A DNA stretch of 64,000 bases from Tamarix chinensis (GCA_030549775.1 CM060180.1:93479001-93543000), one strand, 5' to 3'. Positions 11,848 to 24,420 are shown, numbered from the stretch's first letter. Notes: generated by a model from the sequence alone, not told the origin. Numbers and translations: made by a program.

Positions 11848-11996
11848 TTTGCCTTATGTTAGGCATGTGTTAGGTGATGATCATACCTCTTTCATGGTTG
11901 ATGTGGCGGTAATATTTCCCCTCCCTTTTTTTTTCAAATGCTTCCACATTGTCCTTAAGAATGAAATTTTCTAGTAAAAAAATTAGGGGTGTTACA

Positions 11997-12011
11997 AGTC
12001 AGTATCATAGC
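11997..12011 (+). other. Degraded tRNA-Met-type primer binding site of C1
   Basis: AGTCAGTATCATAGCC immediately follows the LTR end. It differs by a few bases from the TGGTATCAGAGC site used by many plant retroelements, an intact copy of which sits at 50349-50360 (minus). Confidence 0.65.
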
Positions 12012-12244
12012 CTATGGTTTTAAATCCTAGAGTTATTTTGCAAAATGAAATTTTTTTGATTCCATCCGAACTAGTAGAATCTGATTTTGTTTGTGAGCCA
12101 GTGTTGGTTTGGGTTGGGAGTTTTGCCTTAATTTTATAGAATACGACTAGCTTTTAGCCTTATATGCAATGTGCTACCTTCATGTGTAATAATGGTGTGG
12201 TTAGTATTCGATTCCTTTCTGACATGACTTAGTATTCTAGGGTT

Positions 12245-13371
12245 TTGATGGCTGTGAATTGGCATCTGAAGTATTTCATGGAGATGGTTGAAGAGTTCAT
12301 GGAGCAACAAATTCAGTATGAGGAGGCTCCACCACTGCCACCACCTCCTTTTCCAATGTTGCCACTAGAGGATTGGCTTTGTTGGGTTAATCTTCATCAC
12401 CTTTCAATCTTTGAGGGTCAGGAGGACTCAAATGTGTTGTAGCATTGTCTAAAGGATTTTGAGAAGATATTTGCGGCCAGTGGTTGCCCAGAGAGTAGGT
12501 AGGTGGACATTGAGGTATTCTATCTATGGGGTCAAGTAGAGGTCAACAACTGAAAGGAGTCTCTAAAGACCAGTAGCAGACCTTCTTCGAGATGCTCAGG
12601 GTATAGTTCTATCCTACTAGCCTAAGGATGGCAAAGTACAACAAGTTTATGGCATTATGTTAGGGAGAATCTTCAGTAGAGGAGTACTACAACCATTATT
12701 TAGACCTGGTTTACTTTGCTCCTGAGGTTGACACTGAGAGGATGAAGGTGCATAATTTCCAGCTGGGGTTAAGTTTGAGGCTTTAGGAGATGCTAATGCG
12801 GGCTTGTGCACAAGACCTATAGGCTATGTATGATTATGCCTTAGAGGCATCAATGATTGCTTAGGCCCGTAGTGCCTAGTTAGGGGTTAAGCGAAGGTTT
12901 GAGGGTGGTCAATGCCACAAGGAAGAGAAGAGGTTCTAGACCTTAGATAGTCTTCCATCGGGAGTGGTACCCCATTTTGGAGGGTAGTTAAGTCATCTGA
13001 GTGCAAGTCATTTTATCTATTAGCGGTGCAGTAAGAACCACCTAGGGAACAATGGTGTTGGGCAGCTAGTTTAGTGCTTTGGTTGTGGTTGGATGGGGGC
13101 ATCGTTAGTTAGAGCGTCATATCGTCGGGGTTAATGCTTTGCAAGGGAAAACACATTCGTAGGGTATTGTAGCACGAACACTACCAGTTCAAAGAACTCA
13201 GTTGACTGATAGTAGAGCTAGTAGGATTGCTTTGTAGTAGAGGATGCAGAGGCCCTGTGCTTTTCAATAAGGGTAAGTCTCAGGTGGTGCTACAGGACCA
13301 CATCCAGGTAGTCTCTTGAACATGATGAGTGAGTTAGAGGCTGACAGGCAATTTGATGTCATCACAGCTAC
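12245..13371 (+). pseudogene. Chromovirus gag remnant (element C1)
   Basis: The capsid-precursor gene of the Tekay/Del-like element, now broken. The open part (12245-12442) includes FEGQEDSNVL, equivalent to the F-x-G-x-x-D segment of plant Ty3 Gag. The next codons give DFEKIFAASGCPE after a stop. Further on, only scattered similarity remains, including a decayed CCHC knuckle with CFGCG near 13074-13090. Multiple stops and frame changes occur. The last codons run into the protease region but are cut by the LTR insertion at 13372. The start near 12248 is inferred by similarity to the gag at 44536-45412 (minus). Confidence 0.7.
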
Positions 13372-14472
13372 TGTAACACCCCAATTTTTACTACTAAAAT
13401 TTTTTATTTTATAAATTAAGTAAAATATTTGGGGGTTAATACTGTAATCGACATAATTCTGGCTCATAAAACCATCCTTACATCAATCACAAGGCTAAAA
13501 TATTTAAAGTAACACAAGGAAATTAGAAAAAAAACATTTATAGTAAAATAATAAGTTTGGAGTCTAAGTCTGAATTAATAATACAAAACACAAAAGAAGG
13601 GATACCATGGATCAAGAGTCCAAAAAGGGTATTTAGTTAAATACATCGATCGAATAACAATTACTCTTCACCCAACCTAAACATAGATGAAGTCACTCAT
13701 CCCCATATAGGGTATTATAGGTAGTATAATCATCTAGCTGATCTTCTGAGAACTGCACATGATTTCAGTACCCATAAAATGGGTGGTCAGTACGCTACGT
13801 ACTAAGTAAGGTAACAATACTATCGAAATAGGGATACAAATAGCGCATGATTTCACATTAGATCATAAGTGAATAACCAAATAAATGAAACATCTTATAA
13901 AACATAAAATGATCTAGATTCTTTTAATAAGTATAATCCATTTTCATTTTTTTATATACGTTGAGTACAGAAACCCCACTATTCTTAAACTGGTGGAATG
14001 ATCTAAAACACCTTCTGAGGGGCAACATGCCTAAGCCACTATTATCATCTGGTGGAACAGATATGAAAATATTACCTTCTCGGGGCAACATACTCTTGAG
14101 CTACTATTCTCCTCAATGGAACGGAAATACATACATACCTACGTACGTACGTATGTACATACATACATACGTACGTACGTACATACATATATATATATGG
14201 ATCACCTTGGTCCTGACTCACTTATTCTTCAACTTTAAATCATTAGTATCTTTCCATAGATTATGCTATTATATTTTTAATTAACGGTGAGTAGGGGTCC
14301 CACTATTCTTAATCTAGTGGAACAAATTGAAGCACCTTCTTAAGGTAAAACGCTACCGAACCACTATTCTTTCTGGTGGAACGAAGATTAAAAACATCAT
14401 CTTCTCGGGAAAAAATGCTCCCAAGCTACTATTCTCCCCGGTGGAATAAGAATACACACATACATACATACA

Positions 14473-14503
<31 letters not shown>

Positions 14504-15735
14504 CTATATATATATATATTACCCTGACACTACTCATGTGCTCTTTCACTTCAAGTTATTAGTATTTTATTTAAGCACAAATGAAAATCTTTATTTTATA
14601 AAATCTTATACCTTTCACACATATTATTTTCTAAGTCCACAATTTATCATCATACATCATAATAATTCTTAAGTCCATTTATCATAACTCATTTAACCCA
14701 TATTTCATACTATAAGATATATTTCCACAAATATGACATTATCATAACAAAATAATAATAGTACCTCTTACTCATTCTTACTTTCTTTCAATAACATAAC
14801 ATCCTTAAGCCATTATTTCATACCATAAGATATATTTCTATAAATATGACATCATCACAACAAAATCATAACATAATGGAACCTCTTACCCATTCTTAAT
14901 CCCTTTCAATATAATATTTATATCATCATAAAATATCATGATCAACACATGTTACATTGTATAACCATACAAGCAAATAACATCATAAACCCTAAACATT
15001 GTACAATACCCTTACCAACTAGGACATTGAGCTCTAAGCGTGCAAATTCTAGACTTCCTACTCCAAAGCTACTGGAATACCACCTACGAAAAATAACAAA
15101 ATTCATGGTTAGGCTCAAAGAGTTAAATCGAAGGATAAATCAAGATAAAGAGGGTAAAAATAAATATAACCGTAGTCAAATGGGAGCTTGAGATGTGTAG
15201 ATATGTAGAGGAATGTGTGGTGGAGCTATGGTAAAATTTTGGTGGAGTTTGGATAAGGTTTGGAGGTGAAAATGGGGGTGCACTACTAAAAATGGGAAGT
15301 TGCACCGCTTTGCTGCAGGTGGTGCAGCCCTGGTCGAGAGAAAATATCACACAAGGCCAGGCGGTGCCGAGTTGCATGAGCTCATGATAGAAAATTTTAG
15401 TGTTACACGGTCGTGCGCTTTGTAAAAATGCGATGAACAAGTTAAAGAAGAAGGAAAAAGAGGTGATAGTCGGTGGCGATAGTCGACAACAGTATTGGGG
15501 AAGTTTAGGGTGACCTTGATGGTTGGTTCATCGACTAATGGGTGGTGAGTGGTGGTAGAGGTGGTGTACGGTGATAGAATGGGTGGTGCATAACCAAAAA
15601 TATAGGCAAGGAGGAAGAAGAAGAATAAAAGAGAAACTAGAAAGGATAAGGAAGATGGGGTGCTTGGGCAGTGTTTCGAACATAAAAATGGGCAAAATAG
15701 AGGCAAAACAAAGAAGGAGAAAGGAGAGTGCGGTA

Positions 15736-15785
<50 letters not shown>

Positions 15786-16428
15786 CATGTGTGTGCGTGT
15801 GGTGTTAATTAGGGAGTAAATAAAGAAAGAAAAAGGCAAGGGAGGCATGAGACGATGATGATGGTGATGGTGTAGCTGCAAGGTGATGATGGTTGTAGAG
15901 GATGGTGAAGAGTAGGGTAGTAGCCATAGGGTGAAGGTGGTGATGTTTGTACATATGTGTAGTGTGTGAGAAGTAAAATGGCAGGGTGGAGTGGAATGTG
16001 TAGGTTTGTAGAGATGGAAGAAGGAAAATAAGATGGAGAAAGGTGATGGATGATGGATGAGGGTGTAGATAGGTAATGGGTGATGGTGCAAGTGGGGAGA
16101 TCCAAGTTGCAACATTTTTCAAATGTTGCGGCTTGGACTGATGGGAGAAGGAAAGAAAAAAAAAAGAAAAGGAAAAAGAGAAAGGGTTGGAAGGTTAGTT
16201 TAGGGGTGTTTTTAAATTATCCATAAGTAGTTGGGATTAGTGGAAATTTTAGTAAGCTTTTACTTTTGTTTATGAATTATGATTTATCCGAGTCAAGGTT
16301 TCATATTTCAGTTAAAGTTTTGGGATTAAGAAATTGGGTTAAGGTTAACATAATATTTCTTGAGATTAGTTTCAAATTATGACATTAATGATGCCAGATT
16401 AGGCTAAGAAAAATTTTGGGGTATTACA
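13372..16428 (-). mobile_element. Solo LTR, family B-like (copy B1), inserted between gag and protease of C1
   Basis: Ends are TGTAACACCCCAATTTTTAC and AAAATTTTGGGGTATTACA, imperfect inverted repeats of each other. It is 3057 bp with no internal domain. Minus orientation is inferred because the purine-rich block on plus (15190-16190) and the LTR-tail motifs at the left mirror the plus-strand copies. Flanks GCTAC (13367-13371) and TGTAC (16429-16433) match at three of five bases, and the C1 reading frame resumes if one flank copy is discounted, supporting a target-site duplication. It contains diverged AATAGTGG motifs (13960-14460) and several CATA/TA microsatellites. The overlapping frames at 15123-16122 are composition artefacts. 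Confidence 0.75.
14110..14520. repeat. CATA/CGTA microsatellites in B1
   Basis: (TACG/CATA)n at 14128-14198 and (CATA)n with TA run at 14456-14519. A third tract lies at 15736-15785. All three lie inside LTR B1 and generate small artefactual frames. Confidence 0.85.
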
Positions 16429-18442
16429 TGTACTTTCACAGTTTCTTCCCTTCCTGCTTACATGTTATTTGAGTCGAATGCTTTGCATTCCTTCATGTTT
16501 AATACTTTTGTAACCAGGATAACTATAATTCCTTCTAACAGGGTAGAGACTTTTGTTATGCTCCCATATAGGGATAGACTTCCATGTTCTAGGCTATATA
16601 GAGATGTGGCCTTAGTTGTTAGCAAGATCGAGCTTCCAATGTACCTAATAGAGTTTGAGCTTCGAGACTTCAATGCTAACATTGGGATGGATATGCTTGT
16701 GAGTTATTGGGGGTTGATTGATTGGGCACAGGATCGTGTGGTTCTTAAGGGACAATAGAGTGTTAGGGTCTCTTACCGAAGATGCAAGCCTAGGACTAAA
16801 ATGAAGATGGTGTTTGCAATGATACTCGTTACGCTAGTACATAAAGGGTACCTACCCTTTTTATGTAGCATTTAGGATTTAGATGAGAAAGATCCATCAG
16901 TTGAGAAGATTCTAGTGGTGCGAGAGTTCCCAATCTTGGGGATCTTGCCAGTGCATGAGATGGACTTTAGTATAGACCTTCTACTAGGGATAGATCTCAT
17001 GAAGAAGGCACCCTATTGCCTGGCACCGATAGAGATGGTAAACTTGCATAATTAGTTGGAGGAGTTGTCAGAGAAGGGGTACATTCGATTGAGTGTATCG
17101 CCTTGGGGAGCAGTCCTTTTCATGAGGAAGAAGGATGGTGGGTTGAGGCTTTGCATCGATTATCGTGGGTTGAATAAGGTTACAGTGAAGAACCATTATC
17201 CTTTACCATAGATTGACGACCTCTTTGATTATTTGTGTGGTGGTATAGTGTTTTCAAAGATAGATCTTAGATCTGGGTATCATCACTTGAGGATTATCGA
17301 GAATGGAATGCCAAAAATAGCCTTTATGAAGAGCTATGGCCATTATAAGTTCATCATGATGCCTTTTGGAATCACAAATGTGCTAGCAGTGTCCATGGCT
17401 CTCATAAAACATATTTTCTAGTAACATATTGATCAGTTCATTATGGTCCTCATCGAGGACATCATGATTTACTTTCGGACTCATAAGGAACACGAGCAAC
17501 ACCTTAGATAGGCTTTGGAGTTGTTGAGGACTCATCAGTTGTACGCCAAGCTCTCGAAGTGTGAGTTTTGGCTGGATGATATAGCTTTCCTTCATCATGT
17601 CATCTTGAGGGAAGGTATGTCGGTGGATGCTTCAAAGATTCAAGCAGTGTCAGAGTGGACTGCATCGATGAACATCAGGGAAGTTTATAGTTTTTTGGGG
17701 TTAGCAAGCTATTACAGACATATCATCCAAGAATTTTATAGGATCGCTCATCCTTTGACTACCTTATTAAAGAAAATCATGTGCTTTGTTTGGGATGATA
17801 AGTGTGCATAGGCTTTTGAGGATCTCAAGAGGAGGTTGACTTCAATTCTAGTGCTTACCTTACTGTTAGGTACAGAGGAATTCGAGGTGTATAGTGATGC
17901 ATCTATCTTTGGTTTAGAGTGAGTGTTAATGCAACATGGAAGGGTAGTGACCTATGCTTCTCGCCAATTGAAGGGGCATGAGTAGAACTATCCTACGCAT
18001 GACCTTGAGCTACATGTAGTGGTTTTTGCCTTGGAGATCTAGGAATATTACCTTTATGGGATATAGTGTAAGTTCTACACAGACTATAAGAGCCTCGAGT
18101 ACATCTTCAGGTAGTAAGAATTGAACATGAGACAGATGAGATGGTTGGAGTTGGTTAAGGACTATGATTTGGAGTTGACCTGCCATGAGGGTAAAGCCAA
18201 CGTCATAGCATATGCTCTTAGTAGAAAGACTTTGCATGCCATAGGTTTTTTGGTAGTGTAAGATTGGATATGGAAAGATCTTCATGAGTTGAGCATTGAG
18301 ATCATTGGACTCGGGGATTTTGAGACAAGGATGAGTGCCCTCTCGATCACCCTGACCATATTCAATGAGATTTGAGCTTGTTGGCTAGGATATGTTAACC
18401 TTGAGCAGATTAAGAAGGCAATATTCGAGGGTAGAGTAGTAG
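16429..18442 (+). pseudogene. Chromovirus pol remnant: protease, reverse transcriptase, RNase H (C1)
   Basis: The protease-like segment (16462-16758) keeps the typical hydrophobic and IGMDMLVSYWG parts, but its catalytic Asp is Glu (FESNA instead of D-S-G). RT shows [34 protein letters not shown], the YGHYKF-MPFG block and YAKLSKCEFW. The Y/F-x-D-D site reads LIED (17452-17460). RNase H is recognisable through VYSDAS, QLKGHE, NYPTHDLEL and ALSRK, but V-A-D-A is now IAYA. In-frame stops (17053, 17209, 17419, 17422, 17509, 17809, 17920, 17983, 18040, 18064, 18112, 18115) are mostly TAG. The frame is cut by the LTR insertion at 18443. Confidence 0.9.
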
Positions 18443-19277
18443 TGTAATATCCCAAAGTTTTAGAACCTAGAATTTAATAATTAATCCTCATTTAGGATAG
18501 TTATTATTTTTACTATTAAATTAATAATTTTTTTAACTTTAGATTTACAAAAATGGATATGATAATTTAATAAATTAAAATAAATATTTTATTACTTCAT
18601 CATACTCTTTATATTTAAATAAATTCTCAAACCCACATTTTACTAAAATTGTCCTATTAAATTAATATATTAAATTTTAAGTAAATTAAATTATTAAAAT
18701 AATATACCCATCTAATTAATTAAATACCCTACTTCCAAAAAAATTTATTTTTTTCTTTTCCTTTTTTCCTTTTTCCTCCTTTCTTCCTTTTTGAGCTGCC
18801 CCAGCTCACTTCACCTCCTTCCCTCCGTTCTCACTCATCCAGCTTGTGTCCCTCTCTTTTATTTTCTTCTTTTCCATCCTTTTCCCCTCGACTGGGTCAG
18901 TCTAGCAGCACACTCCCTACCCTTCTCCCTCACTTGTAGGCCAACCAACCCTTTCTTTTTTTTTTCTTCTTCACCTACACGACTGGTCAGCCCCTCCCCT
19001 TCTTTCTTTTTCTTCTTCTTCTTCCTCTCCTGCCTGTCGTTGACTATGCATGCACCTACACCTGAACCGGCTAGCCTACCCTCTACCTCTATCCTTTATC
19101 CCTTTCCTTTCCATTTCAATCCCAACCCCCTCCCCCCAACTCTTCTGCTCCCTCTCCCTTCCCTTTTCTTTTCCCTACCATCTACAAGACTACACCTAGT
19201 AGCCCCTATGTCGACTGTTACTACCAACCAGCAACTACCTGCCCTCCGACTACCTTTGTCCTCTTCTCCACTCCTCA

Positions 19278-19289
19278 CCTATAAAAGCC
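19278..19289 (+). promoter_or_regulatory. TATA-like box, first copy, LTR B2
   Basis: CCTATAAAAGCC at the end of duplication unit 1, in the polypyrimidine U3-like block. Compare CCTATAAATACCCC in B4. Confidence 0.5.
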
Positions 19290-19432
19290 ACCTCTCCCTT
19301 CCCTTTTCTTTCCCCTACCATCTGTAGGACTACACCTAGTAGCCCCTACACCGACTGTTACTATCGATCAGCAACCACCTGCCCTCTGACTCCCTTTATC
19401 CTTATCCCCCTTGTCCTCTTCTCCACTCCTCA

Positions 19433-19444
19433 CCTATAAAAGCC
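19433..19444 (+). promoter_or_regulatory. TATA-like box, second copy, LTR B2
   Basis: CCTATAAAAGCC at the end of duplication unit 2, about 155 bp downstream of the first copy. This is the position closest to the rest of the LTR. Confidence 0.55.
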
Positions 19445-20049
19445 CCCTCGTCGCCATTCTTTCTCTTCTTTTCCCTCTACCCAGCATTCCCGGAAATCCT
19501 CCTCTGCCACCTCTTTAAACTCATCCCTAGCCGCCGTCACACCTCACCGCCGTCCAAACCTCCACCCACCCTCTTCCCTGCACTACCCTCTACTAAATGA
19601 GACCTCTACCTGCCTCTAACCCCCCTACTCTAATCTCCTTGCTTGTGTAAAGTGGGCAACTTGAGCTACCCTTTAAACCCTATGTCACCTCGTCCGCCAC
19701 AACCACCACCCCACTACCTCCCTCTCTACCTAGAAATCCTTCTCCTACCTCCCCATATCCTCCCCTTCCTTCCTCCTCCTTTCCTCTCCTCCACATTCGA
19801 CCACCGCAGCTGCCTGTGCTACCGCTGTGGTATGCCACTGCCACTACTACACCCTCTCTAATCCAGGAACCCTACTATATCATAACCACCACTTCCCTTC
19901 ATATTTTCCAACCCCAAAATTGTGTATTTCTGAATTGTCGCTGTCGTCGCCACTGTCATGTGCCACTGCCGCGGCCACCCTAGCTACCACGTCCATCCTT
20001 AGTTGTGCCCTAACCCTTGTTTAACTTAAGTGTGATTTATTTTACATAT

Positions 20050-20099
20050 TTTCTATTATTATTACTACTACTACTACTACTACTACTATTAGTATTACT

Positions 20100-20131
<32 letters not shown>

Positions 20132-20280
20132 TATTATCATTATCATTACTGTTACTATCATTAATCTTATTATTATTATTATTACTATTATGGTCATTAT
20201 CATCATTATTATTACTATTATGGTCATTATCATCATTATTATTAGCATATCATCATCATCATCATTACTATTACTAGTCT
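20050..20280. repeat. Triplet-repeat block in B2 (ACT/ATC/ATT)
   Basis: Runs of ACT (20065-20090), ATC (20100-20130) and mixed ATT/ATC. It occupies the same place in the LTR as the blocks at 5290-5940 and 40090-40600. Confidence 0.9.
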
Positions 20281-23200
20281 TTCTACTAATATTTAGTTAG
20301 AGAATAATAAAAGAAAAAGGAGTAAGAGGGAAGTCAACATTAGTGTTTCACTCATATAGGTGAACCAAAACTTTCTCTTAAGGAGGCATAGGATTCGTGC
20401 TCCAAGCCTGGTATCCTATTAGGTAAGGATGTGGTCAAATTTTATGTTTATGTGTTTATGGGTGTTATGGTTATGTGCTTGTATTATGTGTGAGTATAGA
20501 CGAAATAATTGTAGTGCAGCTTGCTATGCGTGGAGCTAAGGTGAGTGATATATGTGTTATATGTATGATATGACTTGTATTCTGTGATATTCCTTTTTGT
20601 ATCGTTGCCTTAATATGACATACATGCTAGGAGGCCTTAGGGGTATGATGAGGTTGGGGGAGATAAAAGAAATACAAAGGGTGGAGTGATTAGGAAGAAG
20701 TGAGAAAAAGCCTAAGCACTTTATGATTCATGGGTGAAAAAATAAAGGGATAATAGAGATAAACTAAAATGTTGGAGTAAATCTTGTATGAGAAGTATAA
20801 GGCTTGCATAGGATGGTTAGCCTTTGCACAAGAGTAACGTTTATATAGGAAAAGGTGATTTAAGGGTTAAGCGTGTTGAAGGAAGAGTATTTTGGGTGGT
20901 TGGAGTCCATGGGTGAAAAATAGTATGTGGGTTGGTAAAGTGTGCATAGAAGGCTTAGCTAGGGTTTGTGGGAAAACTCTAAGTAGGAAAAGTGTGTGGA
21001 GAGGTTGATGGTGAGTGGGTGGAGTAAGGATTGAGCCTAAGAGGGTGTCTTATGAAGAGGGATGAGTTAAATGGAAAGAAGGGTGGAGTGTGTGTGGATG
21101 GGGGGGATGTTATAAAAAAAGGAGAAGTACTAGGGTTTTGGGGGTGGCCAAATAAGGTTTCATTATCTCATATCAAGGATGGTAACTAGGGTTATTATGT
21201 TTTGATTTGTTGTGAGTGGTGTGATGGGTTGGAAATAGGGGTACATGCTATGTATAATAAGGAGGGGTTAGGGCCACATAGGCCAAATTAGAGTTTTTAA
21301 GGTAAATCCTAGAGGGTAATGGTGAGCTAAAGCGGAGATATGGGAGAGTGGGCTTTGATCCACGTAAGCAAGAGTTTTGGTTTTTATGATGAATAAGAGA
21401 AAGGTGAGGAAGAATTCTCGGAGTCCTAGGGTGTAATTCCCAAAAATTGTAGAAAACCTATAATTTAATAAATAACTTTTATTTGAAATAAATTAGCTTT
21501 TAAAATTATATAGTTTAATTATTTTATGGATTTTTAAGTATATAAATTTGGATGGGAATATTTAATAAATTAAAATAAATATTCTGTTATTTTATTATAC
21601 TTTTTTTATTTAAATAATTTTCCAAACTAATATTTTACTAAAATTATCATTTTAAACCAATATATTAAATTATATTGAATTAAATTATTAAATTAAAGAA
21701 TTTATCAAAAATCTTACATTTTATTATTTTATAAATTAAACTATTTTATTTTCCCTTTTTTCCTTTTCCTTTCTTTCTCCCTTTTCTCCTTTTTCTTCTT
21801 TCTTTCTTTTTCTTTTTTCCTAGCTTCGGGCCGCCTATATAGCCTCTTTCCTTTCCCTTGTGCCTGGGCCGCTAGCCCACTCCCCTTCCCTCCTCTCCTT
21901 CTCCCGCACGAGCATCCCACACCTTTTTTTCCCCTAGCGCAGCAACCCAGCCCTGCTCCCCCTCTTTTCTTTCCTTCCTTTCTCCCCCTAGGCTGGGATG
22001 GCCCAACTCTTCCTTTCCCCCCACACTCGACCTGTCCCCTTCTCCTTCTTGAATTCGTCATCCAGCCTCGACCTGCCCTCAATGCCATGCCCGACCACTA
22101 AGACGCCTGCAACCCTTCGTTGCCACCACTAGCCACCACTGCAACCCTCTCTCCCATCATTTTCTTCCCATTCTTGGACTTGCCGGCCCTGTAAACCACT
22201 CCTTATGCCCTATTTCCCCCTCTTCGTCTCCCCTCCCTACCACCCTACTACCTCCCCTACCACCCTACATGCTGCCACCGGTCGTCCAGCTGCCCCTATT
22301 CTCCCTCTTCTTTTCCTTCTCCTCATCAGCCCCTTTCCCGCCTCATTAGTCAAGCTCATTACCTTCCCCCGACCTCCTTCCTCTCATATTCTTCTCCTTC
22401 CATTTCCATCCCTGTTTTGTACACCACCACCCCTCCACCGCTTCTTCCACCACACTAACCGCCTATAGTGCCTCCTGCCACCTCATACTACCACCCTGAA
22501 CCACCAGAATACCCCCTTCGAGCCCCCTGCAGTCCCTTCTTCCTCCCCCCTTATTTTTCTCTTCTTTTTTTCCCTTCTCGGTAGCCTTCCTGCAACCTCT
22601 CCTTTCGCTGCCGTCCCGCTGTCTCTACGGCCACCAAAACCACCAATCCACTCCTTGCAACCTCCTTTACCAACCCTACACCTCCTTTTGCCGAAACTAG
22701 CCCCCGCACCCCTTAATTTTCCTCCTCTCTTTTCCTTCCTTCTTAACCCCGTCCACCCCTACAGCCCACTTCGCTGCCTCGCCGCCGCCTCCCTTGGCCA
22801 CCAATAACCCATCCCCATCCCCAGCCACCACCTATACCCCCTCTTCACTCCTGCATCCTTCCCTTGCCCTAAATCCTCCCCCATCTACCTTCTTTCTTAG
22901 CTTAAAGACCCCAACCCGAAAATAGCCCATCATCCCTTTTCCTTCACCCCTCTTCGAGCCTTCCTATGAGCAGTATGAGCTGCTACATGCCTTAGTTATT
23001 TTAGTTCATAAATTTTAAGGTATAATAATATTTAAGTTAATTATTTCATTAAGTAAATTTTATAAAGTCTTATACCTTGGTTTTTCCTATTTCTAATATA
23101 ATAAATATTAATATTATTTTTAGGTATTGGTTTTGCTAATCAAAGCTTGAATCTTTAACAGGAATACCGGTAATGTTCAATTTTGCGGGAATTAAGGTAA

Positions 23201-23699
23201 TCGTTAAACCCCACTTAAACACATGGATAAACGTATGCTAACACATTAGAGTTTTAATATGTTAATGTGCATGATATAAATATTGTTTAACATATTATAT
23301 GTAGTTGCTTATAATGATTGATAAAAAGGAAAGCATGTTGGTTATATGCTATGTGTGGAAATATTGCTTAAGGAAAGAGTTTGGTTATTAATGAAAATGT
23401 TGAATACTTATTCCTGTTATATTACGTTATTGTGATCATTAATGCATGAATAATATTATAAGCCCTAGGGGCATTTTAGTAATATATATTGTGCAAGAAT
23501 ATGGCCTAATATATGTGGGTGATGAGGAGTATGATGTGAAATATAATAGTTGGCAGAATTTGGGTGAGGAGAGTGGAGTATTAATATTAATATTCATGTA
23601 GTGATAATAATTTAATAAAAGTGGTGTAATAAAAGGGGGAAATGGTAAATTTTAAGTAAAAGAGTATTATGGTAAATTTGGGAGTATAAGGTAACTTGG

Positions 23700-24420
23700 T
23701 AATTATAATAACGACGAAGGATAATTTTATAATTAAATTATGATTATAGAAGGGTAATTGGATAATTACGATAATAGAGAAGGAAATTTTGGTAAATTAA
23801 CCAACAAAAGGGTATTATGGTAATTTTAATAATGGAGAAGGGCAATATAGTAATTATAATAATGGAGAAGGGTAAGTTGGTATTTATAATAATAGAGAAG
23901 GGTAAAATGGTAATTATGATAATGGAAAAGGGTAATTTGGTAATTTAACCAATAGAAGGGTAATTTGATAATTATGATAATGGATAAGGGTAATTTGTTA
24001 ATTATAATAATAGATAAGGGCAATCTGGCAATTATGAGATTGTAGAAGGGCAATTTAGTAATTTAACCAACTAAAGGGAAAATTGGTAATTATGATAATA
24101 AAGTAGGACAATTTGGTAATTTATCCAACTAAATGGGCAATTCGGTAAATATGATAATAGATAAGGGTAATTTGGTAATTTAATCGATTAAAAGGTAAAT
24201 TGGTAATTATTTAACCAACCAAATGGGAAATATGATAAGTGTAACAATTATGAAGGGTGAATGGTGATCTAAAAAGCGTAGGAGATAACTTGATAACCTA
24301 AACCGAACAAGGGGTAATTTGGTAATTATACAACCTGAAGGGTGATATGGTAAATTGGCAAATAAGGAAGGGGTGTCTTAATAACTATACAAGTAAAGGG
24401 TAAATCAATAATTCATATCT
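23700..24420. repeat. AT-rich minisatellite, ~28-30 bp units, in B3
   Basis: Repeated AGAAGGGTAATTTGGTAATT followed by (A/T)ATGATAATGG or TAACCAATAG, clearest between 23820 and 24240. Two alternating tails suggest a higher-order doublet. Confidence 0.8.

Larger units (their letters stand above)
9266..11996 (+). mobile_element. 5' LTR of Tekay/Del-like element C1 (5'-truncated)
   Basis: Collinear with the 3' LTR 32136-35216 and with solo LTR 27468-30796. Shared landmarks are the CTCTCTTCTCCCTTCTCCTTG start, the palindromic CCAGTCGACTGG-like motif block (10030-10460), the GAGGTGTTTGGTGTGAGCAC repeats (10640-10800), the GATGTGGCGGTAATATTTCCC segment and the end AATTAGGGGTGTTACA. About 0.7 kb of the LTR start is missing at the 9265/9266 junction. 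A LINE fragment is inserted at 11429-11847. The LTR is followed directly by a degraded primer site and gag. Confidence 0.8.
19151..19445 (+). repeat. Tandem duplication of the B2 promoter region
   Basis: Unit 1 (19151-19290) and unit 2 (19291-19445) both begin CCTCTCCCTTCCCTTTTCTT and both end in a TATA-like CCTATAAAAGCC. Unit 2 carries a roughly 15-bp insertion and several substitutions. Confidence 0.85.

Noticed and set aside
15528..16122. Overlapping minus-strand ORFs of 98-195 codons
   Set aside because: His/Ser/Thr/Pro-rich frames from the purine-rich block of LTR B1 and its microsatellite; all three frames are open at once because of composition.
16429..18442. Endogenous pararetrovirus
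   Set aside because: Gag, protease, RT, RNase H and a chromovirus-type integrase are bounded by LTRs, and no movement or coat protein is seen, so it is a Ty3/gypsy retrotransposon.
18791..19327. 178-codon plus-strand ORF rich in Ser/Pro/Leu/Phe
   Set aside because: Lies in the polypyrimidine block of LTR B2 and depends on C/T composition; the equivalent block in other B copies has unrelated frames.
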